From Naganishia liquefaciens (lineage: Eukaryota; Basidiomycota; Tremellomycetes; Filobasidiales; Filobasidiaceae), in contig BLZA01000030.1 of NCBI GenBank assembly GCA_013423385.1, forward strand, positions 310,001 to 374,000: a DNA stretch of 64,000 nucleotides, given 5' to 3'. How positions within the stretch are numbered: position 1 is the first letter of the stretch; the number at the start of each line of letters is the position of its first letter. The position numbers and the translations under genes are program-made. Below the pieces are notes generated by a model, which did not search any database, was not told the origin of the DNA, and saw only the letters and a list, made by a program, of their open reading frames with translations. Below, in pieces: positions 45,901 through 59,573 of this stretch.

Positions 45901-46493
45901 ACCTTTGAATATCCTGCCAACTCCTCGAGAATCTCTGCCCTCTGCTTCTTCCAGTCTGCCTGCATCTTTCGCTGGTACGCCTCAGCTGCGGCCTGTTGTG
46001 TCCGCCGATGGGTCTCCTCGATAGCAGAAATGATGATAGTTTCCTTTCGAACTCGAAGAAAGCCATCGACATCGGTGTCAATGATTCCCGTCTGCGGTTC
46101 CCATGGCGCTTGCATGGTAGACTGTTGCATCGAAGGGACTGAGGGGCCCGCAGGCGCGGCAGCTTGCAGCGCATTCGCGACATTGCTGATCTGATTATTG
46201 AGATTGGGTACGTTGACTCCGTGGGTAGCCAATAAGTAGGAACTTGACCGAGACCATTAGCCGAGAAGCTGTAGTTTCGGGCGTTTCACTCACGCATTCC
46301 CAGTATCGACTGGAGTGACGCCTCGTCTAGAGCCAGCTAGACCGCTGTGAGAGCCGGCATGTCGCTGTTTAGCGAGTCTTGCACTGCCGCTGACAATTTC
46401 GTCGAGACCGACTTGCAAGCTCGGGATGTCGTCCCGAGGCACTTGCTGATTGAGCTGATACGACTCGTTGACGAGAGCGGCGAGACCTGACAT
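42952..46493 (-). CDS. NIC96: Nucleoporin Nic96/Nup93, inner-ring component
   Basis: Nic96/Nup93 is a linker nucleoporin of the nuclear pore inner ring; its N-terminal helix binds the Nsp1/Nup62 channel trimer and the rest is an alpha-solenoid. The start MSGLAALVNESYQLNQQVPR at 46493 is followed by an LEEIVSGS-like helix (VGLDEIVSGSARLAKQRH). Further blocks are DTDVDGFLRVRKETIIISAIEETHRRT, DPFKYAIHKLIGRFDLRKSLP, AMEDWTWMHLSLIRET, LVYFQQLCITGQFELVS (family GEKHF...LLYFQ...TGQFE), and helices ending near 42952. About a dozen introns interrupt it. The reading is firm for the family; individual splice sites towards the C-terminus were not all fixed, so the last few residues are uncertain. Confidence 0.9.
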
Positions 46494-46926
46494 GGTAATT
46501 GCTTTGCCGCCTGGGATAAGCTAGAGGTTGAGAATATCGAGCCGTCTCAAAGCCCGCAAATAGAGCAGTCGACTATGACGAGGACTGCACTTCATGCTGT
46601 TCAATACGCTTGCTGGTCAATGAATAGCGCGATCGAGCACGCGCTTCCTACGCCCTACGCTCGTCTCACAAGCCTGCTACACAAGTAGAATTGATAGCAA
46701 GTAGATAGAGGGCTTGGTTCGAGCTTTTTTATTTTATATTCCTGCATTGCATCGATGTCTTAAGAAGTTGTTGAGGGCTATGAGAGTCGAGCATCTTGGT
46801 AACCCTCAGGGGTGTGAGCAGGAAGGCACGAAAAAGCGTGTTAAAGTAGCCTTTGTGCTCGCCTAAATAAAAGAGCCTTTAGTATTTTAGGTATATACGT
46901 GTAAAAGCTGTAACCAATCACAGCAA
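46494..46926. other. Intergenic region 5' of NIC96
   Basis: 433 bp between NIC96 and the tRNA with no recognised gene. It is relatively AT-rich near 46720-46900. Confidence 0.5.
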
Positions 46927-47021
46927 GCCCGTATAGTGTAGCGGTTATCACTGTGGATTCATATTCGAGCAAAAGCTTGGAGAACGACCCGCCAACCCCA
47001 GTTCGATTCTGGGTACAGGCA
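46927..47021 (+). tRNA. Intron-containing tRNA, anticodon CAU favoured (possibly Met), one acceptor mismatch
   Basis: The D-arm region GTGTAGCGGTTATCAC and T arm CCCAG-TTCGATT-CTGGG are canonical, and the acceptor GCCCGTA/TACAGGC pairs except for one C-A. The anticodon arm GTGGA-TTCATA then runs into an intron, and the 3' stem is best read as CCCGC, with a mismatch next to the loop. On that reading position 33 is T and the anticodon is CAU. Other registers are poorer. A T5 run at 47026-47030 can terminate Pol III. The two mismatches leave open a decaying copy; the anticodon is an inference. Confidence 0.65.
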
Positions 47022-48952
47022 TCTGTTTTTGCTGAATGACCTGAACGGATATCTTTTTTTGCCCATTGACACGCACACGCTGAATGTCCAGTATCGGGAA
47101 GACAGCGTCCGACGAGGGCTCTTTCGGACTATTTCACGATTTTCCACAATGGCGGCCTCCAGCTCCGAGGACTGTCAAAAGCAGACAAGTGCGACAGCTG
47201 GAAAGTCAACGGTTACACCGGACGATTGGCTTCGAACATCCAATTTCAGAACAGCATGAAAAGACAGCACACCTCCATCGCGCCGGAGTGAGCCGCTGTC
47301 TGTGGAACGTATCCCAAGACTGCCGGGCATTGAATAGCAAGGGGAGTGCAGAAGCTTCCCAAATTTGGAGGGACTTTCAGGCTGTCCTACACGGTCCTAA
47401 TGGTCTTCCAAAGTTGCTGGCCCGAGAGTGTCGGTACATCATATCGACAGGGAACTCCGTTCGGCACGTTCCACAGCATTTGTTGCAACGTCTCAGCACG
47501 GAGTCTTCCCTATTCTCTGCGATCCCTGCCCAATGTTCTTGGGGCGAAATCTCGGACAGCCTGGCTCCGTGCTGTGAGAAACGACCCCTTCCGAGGATTG
47601 CACGCGAATATGGAGTTGGATGATTGTGAATGGACTAGGCAAATTGGCGAGGCTCAAACTCCTCGGTGAGGCCGCTTCATTCTGATTCTAGCTATCAGAC
47701 GCACAGATTCGAAGGCGGTACGGAGTCGAGTTTGGCCGCATGCCAATGGCCGATCCTATTAGCTCCAGAGTAGTCATCCGTTATACTCTGAGCCTTCAGC
47801 ATGGACTTGAGGCGCATGTCGAAGTATATGGATTGCATTGAATTCCAGTATCGTTTAATTCACCTGACAATGCTATCGAAATTGGCCGAATCGTTGAACA
47901 GATGCTTTACTGGCGGATCATGCAGGATCGCTGTTACGGCAACTCGGTCGCATCTTGCCTGTTGCCAGTTTTGAACATCCTCATTCCGATGTGACATACT
48001 GCATATCTAAAACCGGTCTCGAGAAGCCGAAATGATTGTCAATTCAGTGTAGGACTGCTCACGCTGGTTGTATGGCGAAACCGACCCTGCCGACCACGCG
48101 CATGAGGTGCACAAGCCAATACCTGACGGAATTGAAAAGAGCAGACCACAAGGGAGCCTTGTCCATCACGCCGACTCGTACGATTACAAGAGCCAGTATC
48201 GGGATCGAGGGATCCCCGAAGCACTCACTTTGCTGTAGATCCTAGAGTTTCAAGCTTCTGGTCCACTTGCCTCCCTATCAATTTTTCTCTTCAATGGTCT
48301 TTTGCCATCCAAAGAATGTCCTCGCCCTATGGTCCCTTGAAATTGCAAACCGCGCACGACCGAGTGTTTGTCCTCATTTGAATAAGGTCTCCGCCTTTTC
48401 CTGTCGTCCTGGTGGCAAGAATAGGTCTCACGAAATTGAGTTGATACTCCCCATGATCATAATCCTCCCTTGTCGTGAACTTGGAAAGGCAAAGCAGCAG
48501 AGATAGGCATCACTGACAATGCAATGATGCACACACGCGGATGCATGGTGATTGGCAACATGTCGCCATCAGCAGATGCTGCGTAAGAGTGTCGATCTCC
48601 GTGGTCTGCTGTCCCGAATTCCAGGCTGCTGTATGGATCAAGCGTAATGACCCGTCCGTTCCGACAGCATATTTTGCCGGCGTATCATGCGCGGCGACTC
48701 GCCTCAGATTTCGACTTACTGCTGCATCGACAACTCCTGGTGGTGCATCTCGTTGCCCCACTTCATACGATCGTGAAGAGTCGAGTCAAGTTCTGCGGAA
48801 CCCCAGCGGGCTCGACGAATTGGGAACCTTTCCCTCTGGAGCAGATGTAACGTAACCCGCACTCTGTTTGTTGCGACAGTAATGCAGGTACTGGTCAAGT
48901 GAGATACAACTTGGCACGCGGGTTCCTCGCCCGTTTGCCCTAGCTCCCGCGC
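47022..48952. other. 1.9-kb region with no recognised gene
   Basis: The longest frames (plus strand 47084-47623 and 47346-47669, overlapping in different frames) show no domain, no splice-consistent extension and no signal peptide. I found no terminal repeats or transposase motifs by eye. It is the longest unexplained interval in the window. Confidence 0.45.
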
Positions 48953-50493
48953 CTACGTCTTCTTATCGCCCTCCTGCTTATCCTCGCCATTACCGCCCCT
49001 TCCCTCCATACTCATCGCAATCGCCGCCAAAAGATCCGCATCATCCTCATCATCCTCACCCTCCATCTCGACATCGCCTGCGTCATGGAGTACTCCCGAC
49101 GTGGAAATCGGCGCAGACTCGGTGGACTCTGGCTGCGCATGGGTTGTGCTGCCCGGGACGGCGTGTGGCGGTGGAACGGCGGGTTGGGCGGCTTCTGTTG
49201 GATTCGGAGCTTCGATGGAAACGGAAGAGGCCGGAATGTCTGCTGCTGGTGGGTTGGCGGGCGCGTTGGTGGTGGATAAAGATGGTGCGGCTGGAGCGGA
49301 GGCTGCGGATGATTCCGTCGTCGTCCCGGCCGCCCGTCTCTGCCGCTCCTCTTCCTCTTGCAGCGACATGCGAATCGCCTGCCAGTCGCGCACGATGAGC
49401 TGAACAAAAGTCGCGCGTCTCGGCAGCACATTGACTCACCATTGCCAATTCGGGATCCATGTTCGGGTCGATACCGCCAAAGTCGCCGCCGCCATCACCT
49501 CCGCCTCCGCCGCCGCCTCCCAATGCTGCCATATCGATATCACCATCACCTGCACCGCCTGCCGCGGCCGAGGCTGCAAACGCGCCGCCATCGGACGCAA
49601 GGATGGGCGACGAGGCGATCATGTCGGACAAGAGACCCGGTCCGGGGGGTATTGAAACGATGTGGCTGTTTCGCGAGGGGGGGGGGGNNNNNNNNNNGGG
49701 GGGGGGGAGGGGGGGCGGCGCGGGAAATAGACATACCAATTGTCACCGCTCTGACATGCTTCGACAAACTTGCCCAGCACGACCTCATTGTCCATTCCCT
49801 CGTCGCCAAACAAGATGACATCAATCGCGACATTATTCTTCTTCATCTTTTTGCCCAACTTGACCAACTGATCCTCCAAACCCGCCGCGGCCGCACTCGA
49901 CGACGTGCCGACGCCACCGCCGCCGCCGCCGCCGCCGATGGGTGACGCCAAGAAAAGGACGATCCGCTGCCGCTGGTTCTTGTTTTCCCGATGCTTGAGC
50001 GCGAGCTGCGCGACGTTGAGCGAGGTCATGAGGCCGGCCGAGCCGCCGATATGGCACTTCTTCATCGAGGAGAGGACTTTGCCGAAATCTTGCGTGAGCG
50101 TCGCGAGGACCTGTGGACTGAAGGGGGGAGGGGCGGGGGGAGGAGCAGCGGATTCAGCTGGATGTTCCTCTTCTCTGGACGCGCGGCCACGGCTTACCTG
50201 TTGCCAGCCATGGACATGACGCCTACAGTGTTTTCCGGATTGCTTGATGTCTTGGCGTTGAATATGAGGGAAACTGCTTCATTCTGGGCGCCGAATCTCG
50301 TAGGCGCATAGTCTCCATTCCTAAAAGAGGGATGAATGCCGTGAGCCAGGAGATTCGCGATCAAAGGTCATCTGGTTCGTACCGCATATACTCCGAGTTG
50401 TCGACGCTGCGTGGATAAAGTTGTAAGTATAGGGCGCCGCGACAAGACCGTGACGAGCATAACGCACATGATCATACACGCTTCCAAAGGCAT
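48953..50493 (-). CDS. RPN10: 26S proteasome ubiquitin receptor Rpn10
   Basis: Rpn10 docks ubiquitylated substrates on the 19S particle: its VWA domain binds the lid/base hinge and its UIMs bind ubiquitin. Exons 50468-50493, 50383-50406, 50198-50320, 49737-50117, 49440-49665 and 48953-49378 give 401 residues, all in phase. MPLEACMIIVDNSEYMRNGDYAPTRF opens the VWA domain, then NPENTVGVMSMAG, FLASPI and LGKKMKKNNVAIDVILFG. UIM-1 is DPELAMAIRMSLQEEEERQ, and an acidic DADLLAAIAMSME near the C-terminus looks like a second UIM. An uncommon Gly run (8 Gly, then GTSSSAAAA) interrupts the VWA after FLASPI. The 49666-49736 intron holds a C-run (minus strand) and a 10-base N gap, outside the coding part. 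Confidence 0.94.
49688..49697. other. Assembly gap (10 N)
   Basis: Ten Ns lie inside a G homopolymer on the plus strand, within the RPN10 intron 49666-49736. The N length is a placeholder; the homopolymer probably could not be resolved. Frame is not affected. Confidence 0.95.
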
Positions 50494-53357
<2,864 letters not shown>

Positions 53358-54270
53358 CTACTTGAACATACGAAGGTAGGCGAGCTTGAAACCAGGAAAT
53401 GCCAGTTAGAATACGCATACAAAGCAGGCAGCCACAACTCACCAGTAGCGCTCCCGCACCCGTCGCCACACCGACCAAGTATTGCAGGATACTAAACTTG
53501 GCCTGCTCAATCTGCGTCCGCAGGCCCGCAATCTCACTCTCAATCCGCGTATCCACCTCCTTGATCTTGAGTTCCTGCTGGCTGCTCTCGTCGCGTATCC
53601 TGCCCTTTTCAAGGTTCAAATCTAAACGAACACCGGCCATCGTCCTCGTAATTTCCTCGCGCAGACGCTGCTTGAGCTTTTCGACGTCGCCCCGCAGCTG
53701 ATCGTTTTCTTGCTTCATCAAGGTCAAGTCGTTCTTCTCATGTAGTTGCAGCTCGGACTTTAGTTGCGCGAAATCGACTTTCTGAGTATAGTGTAGCTGT
53801 TCCCCGAAAGATGATTGTGAGATGAGGCGCGATGGCTTGGCAAAAGACGGAGACTTGCCTTTTCCTGCTCTGCTTTCGTCACCATGGTGCGGCTCATCCC
53901 GGCTATACTCTCATCGACGACTTCCGCCAAGGCAGCCATGACACCTTCCGCTTGCTGCCGTGAAAGGCCCTCCCGCGTCAGCTCCTCCACAAACTGGTGC
54001 GTGTCAAAGTGATTCGCCAGGGATGATGCAGATGTATGAAGGGCTAGACGTTGCTGGATGTTGCTTCTCATTGGAGATGCATGATCCGCAAAGGATAGGC
54101 TCTGCGGGCGTAGGTTGCGCAGGACGTCGAACCGCGGGGCATACGTCGGAACCCTGAGCGAAGACGTCGCAGCTAGCAAGGAGAAAGCATTGAGTGCTGC
54201 AACCACTTGAAACTGTGCGTTGGTTATACTGACTTCGTGAACCCGATGCGACAGCCTGATGTAACTTCAT
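53358..54270 (-). CDS. Mitochondrial inner-membrane coiled-coil protein (MCUR1/CCDC90, FMP32-like; DUF1640)
   Basis: Members of this family are mitochondrial inner-membrane coiled-coil proteins linked in different systems to calcium uniporter regulation or proline/cytochrome oxidase assembly. Exons 54234-54270, 53859-54205, 53443-53796 and 53358-53384 give 254 residues. The N-terminus MKLHQAVASGSRMVAALNAF is a basic mitochondrial presequence. NHFDTHQFVEELTREGLSRQQAEGVM is the DUF1640 opening, KVDFAQLKSELQLHEKNDL is a strong family block, and RLDLNLEKGRIRDESSQQELKIKE is coiled coil. The C-terminal membrane segment ends LLAYLRMFK after a final intron. The intron 53797-53858 has a GC donor (GCAAGT): a GT donor cannot produce QEK|LHYTQKVDF. 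It is divergent from MAK16. Confidence 0.9.
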
Positions 54271-54721
54271 CGTTTATTGAAAGGGGGGGGTGTTGTTTCC
54301 TTCGGTCCTGCTTGGTTTTGGGTGATAGGTGAGTCTCGGAGATGACTTGTAGTTGGGTTTACGCTCGGAGCGGAGGGCGATGGGGTTTTCAAGGTGGTCG
54401 GATAGGCTGAACTTGTCCCTATCGCGAAGGCATTCTGGGGAAGGATCAACCGCTGAAAGAGACACGCTGCCTGTGATGCAATGATCGGGCATTTCGCAAA
54501 AAGGTGCGTTTAGTCGAGCTAAAATCCAGCATTGCGGGAGCATTTAACGTGTGAATTTTAGCTCGTTCGGCGGCCTTGCCGGGTCACGTGCGCCAGAAAA
54601 GTCGTTCCGAGTGCCTCTTCATAGACATCGCTCAACCGGTCAACAGGGCCCGAATGTTGCATTGCCGTTAGCAGACACGGTGACCGGTAGCTTGTAAACA
54701 ACTCCAGTACGCCACCTCACG
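54271..54721. promoter_or_regulatory. Shared divergent promoter, MCUR1-like gene and MAK16
   Basis: A 451-bp interval between divergent starts. It includes CACGTG (at 54585-54590 within GTCACGTGCGCC), an E-box-like core. No gene is seen inside. Confidence 0.45.
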
Positions 54722-56055
54722 ATGCAGTCGGACGAGATTATATGGTCGGTGATCAATCACCAGTAAGCTTCCCGGTGGCATCAATGGGTCTTGCGTGTCA
54801 TGCTGATCTGAGCTCCCGTCAGATTCTGTTCTTACAAAGTCAAGTAAGCGGCGGGAGAGATTGAGCAGCATGGAGCATTCTGCTTACCCATGATTTTCTC
54901 AGAACCGCCACTCAAAATTTTTGCAGAAATGAATACAACCTGACAGGTTACTGCACGAGGCAGTCATGTCCCCTTGCCAACTCGAGATACGCCACAGTGC
55001 GGGAGAAGGAGGGTGTGCTCTACCTCTACGTCAAGACGGTCGAACGAGCGCATTCGCCGGCAAACATGTGGGAGAAGATCAAGCTGTCGAACAATTACGC
55101 AAAGGCGCTGGAGCAGGTAAGCTCGATTCGGGCCGGCACGAAAGAGCTTGCGTTGATTCCTCATTGCCAGATCGACAAGGAGCTCATCTACTGGCCAAAT
55201 TTCATAACACACAAGTGCAAGCAGAGAATTACAAAGATCACGCAGTACCTGATCAAAATGAGAAAGTTGAGCCTGACTCAGCAGTGAGTAATGATTGGAG
55301 GATGCCGTCGAAGTCTAGACTGGGCAAGCTGACGCGAATGCTTCAATAGGCCAAAGCTGGTTGGAATCAAGAAGAAACTCGAGCGACGAGAAGCGACACG
55401 TGAACGAAAGGCGCTCCAGGCTGCACATCTGGAAAAGGCGATCGAAAAGGAACTCCTCGAGCGTCTGCGATCCAAGGCTTACGGGGACGCGCCGCTCAAC
55501 GTCAACGAGGATGTGTGGAGGCAGGTTCTGGATATGGATAGAAAGGACAAGGGCAAGAACAAGGAGACGGAGCAGGAGGACGAGCTGGAGATTGATATGG
55601 AATCGGATGAGAGCGAGGAGGAGTTTGTCAGTGATGACGAGGAGTACGAGGAGGAATACGAAGGCGGCGAGAGGGAGTTTGTGGAGGATGACGAGCTGGA
55701 GAGCGACTTTGGCGACATGGAGGACTATGACGGCGAAGATGTGAGTACAGGCTACATCAACTTGCGCCTACAATTTGCTAATGCACTGTCACAGTCTGAA
55801 GCAGAAGACAGTGACGAGGAAGAGGCATCCGATGACGAGGAAGAGGAGCCGCGTCGAAGCGGAAAGGGTGCACCACCATCGGCAGGCAACAAGCGCAAAG
55901 GCCCGACGGCTGGCGGTCCCAAGCGAAGTAAGTGCAAGGCAGCTCAAATGCCGAGGATGGTACTAATTGGACCCCTTGCAGAAGCACCGAGAGTCAATGT
56001 CGAGTACGAAGTCGAGACGGAGCCTCCCAGCAAGGAGATGCTCGCCAACTGGTAA
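54722..56055 (+). CDS. MAK16: 60S ribosome-biogenesis protein Mak16
   Basis: Mak16 is a nucleolar zinc-binding protein needed for early pre-60S maturation. Seven exons (54722-54762, 54823-54843, 54903-55116, 55171-55283, 55350-55740, 55795-55927, 55982-56055) give 328 residues. [21 protein letters not shown] opens the RRM-like domain; the [28 protein letters not shown] block carries the zinc ligands, followed by [23 protein letters not shown] and [21 protein letters not shown]. The C-terminal half is acidic ([17 protein letters not shown]) and ends [24 protein letters not shown], typical of the family. The phase of every junction fits. The 21-nt second exon is unusually short. Confidence 0.95.
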
Positions 56056-56235
56056 ATTCCGGTTGCCCTCTTCATTTTGGCGGTCCGGCACACATGATAT
56101 CAAAGTATCAGGAGCTTATTTGTACGATTATCCACATTTACATGTCATTCTGATTGTATCTCGGCCCGCAATGCATTGCGACTTTCAATATCTTTCTACG
56201 CCTCTAATGGTTATCATAAGACCTGACCTTCACCT

Positions 56236-57955
56236 TTATCTCAATGGTCCGTCTTTGTGATCCTCGTGCATCTGATCGAACGCTTCGCTAGTCCAGAAAT
56301 CTACCGGCAAGTTTCCGAGGTCGTCGAAAACCTCATTATGCTTGTCGTCGTCAAACACTTGCGGTTCAGACCGACCTTGATACCCCGGTAGCCCGGTCGT
56401 AGCATTCTGTACATCGTCAACGTCCTCACGGTAGTCGGCTGGTGGCAGCGAGTGTATGCCGCTTTGTAGAATGACATAATCGATGCTGTCTTGTTTGGCA
56501 AATGGCGAGAAGACCATGTGCATTCGCCTGATGAGGGTTGCTTCCCAATTGGGCCCCACTGCTGACTCTTGAGCCGTCGGAGCGTGAGCTGCGGCGGCGT
56601 TCCCCTTTGATTGTTCCTCTTCTTGCAGGTCTTGCCGATACCGCCCGTCAATGGTTCGTGGACGTTTGATTCTCCTAGTCAGATCCCGAGCGTCGAGCGG
56701 CCGTCGTCGTCCTGTTCTTGACAGCATGATTCGCACGTTGACTGCGTTTGCCCAGACCAGGCCAAGTGAGGCTTCCTTTGCTAGCGACTTTGTTTGCCCC
56801 GAAAAGTACTGCGATTGAACCTTGTAGGTCATGGTGGGCTGGACGTTGTCCGGAATGGGTGATCCCCTGCCGTTGTCTGACGTCAGCGCCGGCGAATTTG
56901 GGCGGCTGATTTGGGATGGACCATCGAGCAGAGGCGCTGTACCAAAAACATCGCTGACCTGATTAACAACAAGGACAGCGATGTTGTACTTGTAAGCCAG
57001 ATACTTGAGACGATCCGCCAATACGCAGAGCATTCTGCTTCTTTGCGAGAGTCCGCCTTGATTCGAGTCATAGGAGGCGCGGAACAGAGCGCCGATAGAG
57101 TCGATGACGATGAGGGAGATTGGAAGCCGCGCTGATTTGCGAGCAGAATGGGGTGTTGAGGCTGGCGCGGAAGGGGCCGCTGATGATTCGATGACGTTCG
57201 GAACCATATAGGCCAAGGCGTGTTCAAGGCCGTCGACTTCTGTAACGTGCATTGTGTGAACATTATCGAGGAAGCGTCTCGTATCGCTGACAGCGACCGG
57301 TGCGTCCTCCGCCAGTCGACTCTGCGCAATCTGCTCGAGCCTAGTGAACGATATCTTGCGCTCCGATGTGAGCAGGATGGCTCCACCGGGATCCGCAGAG
57401 CAGGATGGCAGCTGTGCCGTCAACGCCAGTTGCAAGCCGAAATGCGATTTCCCAGAGGCGCTGTGCATTGCAAGCAATATTGGTGCTGAGTGTCGCCTAT
57501 GAAAGAAGCTTCCACAAGTTTCCAACTTACCTTTCGCCCGCCACTTCCGTCAAAAGGCCGCGCCGGATTCCACCACCAAGCAGTCTATCAACTTCCTGAT
57601 CTCGAGTCCCTATCCATCCCTCTGGGACTTCAACTGCAGCGTTATCTTCCACATTATCCGGGTCTAATGTCACCAAGCTGGACGCGAGCTCGCTTTTTGC
57701 CGAGATGGCTGCACTGATATCATGCACTATTCGAGGAATGTCGATGTCACTGCTTGCCTTGAAAGCCTTGTTGAGTTCGAAGGGGGAAGCTAGTAAGACT
57801 TCAGATGCGTCCACATAGCCAGCTGGAAACAATTCAAGTAAGTCATTCAATCGAAGCGTTGTAGCCGATGAAACCGGGATGTGAACGGACCGACCTTTAA
57901 GTAGTGCGTTCCTTTGCTGTTTGTTCAGGCCTTCCAGCTTGTCAAGGTTGTACAT
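56236..57955 (-). CDS. RAD57: Rad51-paralogue recombination mediator, RAD57-like
   Basis: Rad57 pairs with Rad55 to stabilise Rad51 filaments during homologous recombination. Two exons (57531-57955, 56236-57460; intron 57461-57530) give 549 residues. The N-terminus MYNLDKLEGLNKQQRNALLKG is followed by GWIGTRDQEVDRLLGGGIRRGLLTEVAG, then the Walker A GESASGKS formed across the intron, a LLTSERKISFTRLEQI block, and Walker B SLIVIDSIGALFRASYDS. ILxVNQVSDVF and the QSQYFSGQTKSLAKEASLGLVWANAVNVRIMLSRTGRRR block close the RecA core. The last 180 residues are less conserved. It could be the XRCC3-type orthologue; the size and LGGGIRRG-type pattern favour RAD57. It converges on MAK16 and is divergent from the CZIB gene. 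Confidence 0.8.
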
Positions 57956-58275
57956 CGCTTACATGGCCATCTCCGAGCCGATGTGCGAGACTGTGTTGGA
58001 CAACGAATGAATGGCAGACTTCTGGACTCTGGATGCATTTGCTGAATGCACGAAAGCGCTTCAACAAGGAGCATGGCGAGGTGAAACGGGTTCGTGACGA
58101 TCGGGAGCGATCGAAGGTGAATCGTCACTTCCTGGCATCCGGAGCTGCATCCGGGTACGATGTTCGTCTTCGTTATGTCTGGTCGCCAATCATTTGGTAT
58201 CCTCCTCAACACACAGACTAGTGAAGCTATACGCCTTACCTTCTGCTTGCCGAAAACCAGATCCGGACAGACACC
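57956..58275. promoter_or_regulatory. Shared divergent promoter of RAD57 and CZIB
   Basis: A 320-bp interval between divergent starts. No separate gene is recognised. Confidence 0.45.
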
Positions 58276-59049
58276 ATGGTCGTGCGTAGCCTCTTGGAGC
58301 ACTTCCTGCCGTGCTCACCCGCATATCTCCTTCCGCAGAAGTTGACGTTATTTGTGAAGATGGAGGTGGAGAATGCTACCGAGGTCAAGCCGAAGCAGAA
58401 CTTCCAGTTTGTGATGAACGTACGTCTTCCTGCCTTTATCTTTTGTGTGCCATTGACTCGGCCATTGCGAATTTCGCAGATTCTGTGTACGTCTTGCCGC
58501 CAAGAGCACGGGACGGATGTATACATGAGTCCCGATGTAAGAGTCGACCTGTTGAGTACGTTTGCACTGTTCTGATAGTCACTTCCCATATCCAGGAGGA
58601 GTGCGAATTGTCGGGTTCCCGAGGTTCCGCCAACTTCGTGTTCCGTTGTCAGGATTGCAAGGCAAGTCTTCGCCCATAACGCGTAATGCTTCTTGGGACT
58701 GACAGAAGAGTTCCTGTTCACTGCTCTGCAGAAGGAACATTCAGCTTCTTTCGTTCCACCGACATCGTCCTCCAAAGACCTCATTGTCCCGTACACTTCG
58801 CAAACGGCGGAATGGCAACCGCTCATCTGCCTGGACTGTCGTGGGCTCGAGCCGACGAGTTTCCTTGTCAACAATGGTCAGGGCGGCTCATGGCAGTGTG
58901 TTTCCTTCTCCGAAGAGGAAGGAGCCAAGACAAAAAGGGAGCAATTCGTCTTCGAAATCGACGAGGATGGCCGTTGGGACGATTACGATGAGGCGAACTC
59001 GCGGGAAATCGGTGTGAGGGAGATTGAATCCAAGTGGCAGAGGACATAG
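58276..59049 (+). CDS. CZIB/UPF0587 zinc-binding protein (C1orf123 family)
   Basis: The family has a conserved two-CxxC zinc fold of poorly known function. Exons after the start are 58339-58419, 58480-58536, 58596-58661 and 58732-59049. Blocks are KLTLFVKMEVENATEVKPK, ILCTSCRQEHGTDVYMSPD, ECELSGSRGSANFVFRCQDCKKEHSASF, and the C-terminal RGLEPTSFLVNNGQGGSWQCVSF... to EIESKWQRT, with CTSC and CQDC as the zinc ligands. Splicing of 58279-58338 leaves a lone ATG as first exon and gives 174 residues, near the family's 160; retention adds 20 residues in frame (194). The intron 58662-58731 has a GC donor (GCAAGT). The gene is divergent from RAD57. Confidence 0.88.
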
Positions 59050-59573
59050 GTTGCCTTTCTCAGGGGCGTTCGACTGAGAAGAAAATGTAACGTGCAAAGA
59101 CTCTCTCCATGCACATGTGCATCTACGATCTATACTGCTTGCATCTCTGTATTTGGCTCGCTAGCCGTCACGTCTCGCGGGCGTCCCTCCTCGCGCTGAA
59201 CTTGTGTTCATCGTTGAAAGGCGAGGCGAAGTCTTCAATGTTGTTATTGTTAAGCCCTAGTCCGCTGCTGTAAGTAGATGGCTTAGAAGATAGCCAAGAA
59301 GATACGGCAGTCTTCCATATTCTCCATTCGCGTCCCCAGTGACGCGGATCCAAATTACCCCGTGATTCATCACCTCGCATGTTAAGCACGACTCGCTCTG
59401 CGAGTTCACTTTGTATCACGACTGGTTCTATTGTATAGCTTGTCCACAAGCCTAAAGTGCATCTCGACAGGTCATCCATACTACACTTACCGGATCAACC
59501 GAACATCTCGTTGCACTGCTTGTTGCGCCGTCGCCGCATCAATCGCCTCCACAAAGACAGACACGCTGCAATA
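59050..59573. other. Intergenic region upstream of OST5
   Basis: 524 bp between CZIB and OST5. A 103-codon minus-strand frame (59168-59479) is open but shows no known motif. No convincing gene. Confidence 0.45.

Noticed and set aside
47084-47669. Two overlapping plus-strand frames of 179 and 107 codons
   Set aside because: Different frames on one strand, no domain, no joinable exons found by hand.
59168-59479. Minus-strand 103-codon frame upstream of OST5
   Set aside because: Open but without a motif, signal peptide or supportive splice context; overlaps the likely OST5 promoter.
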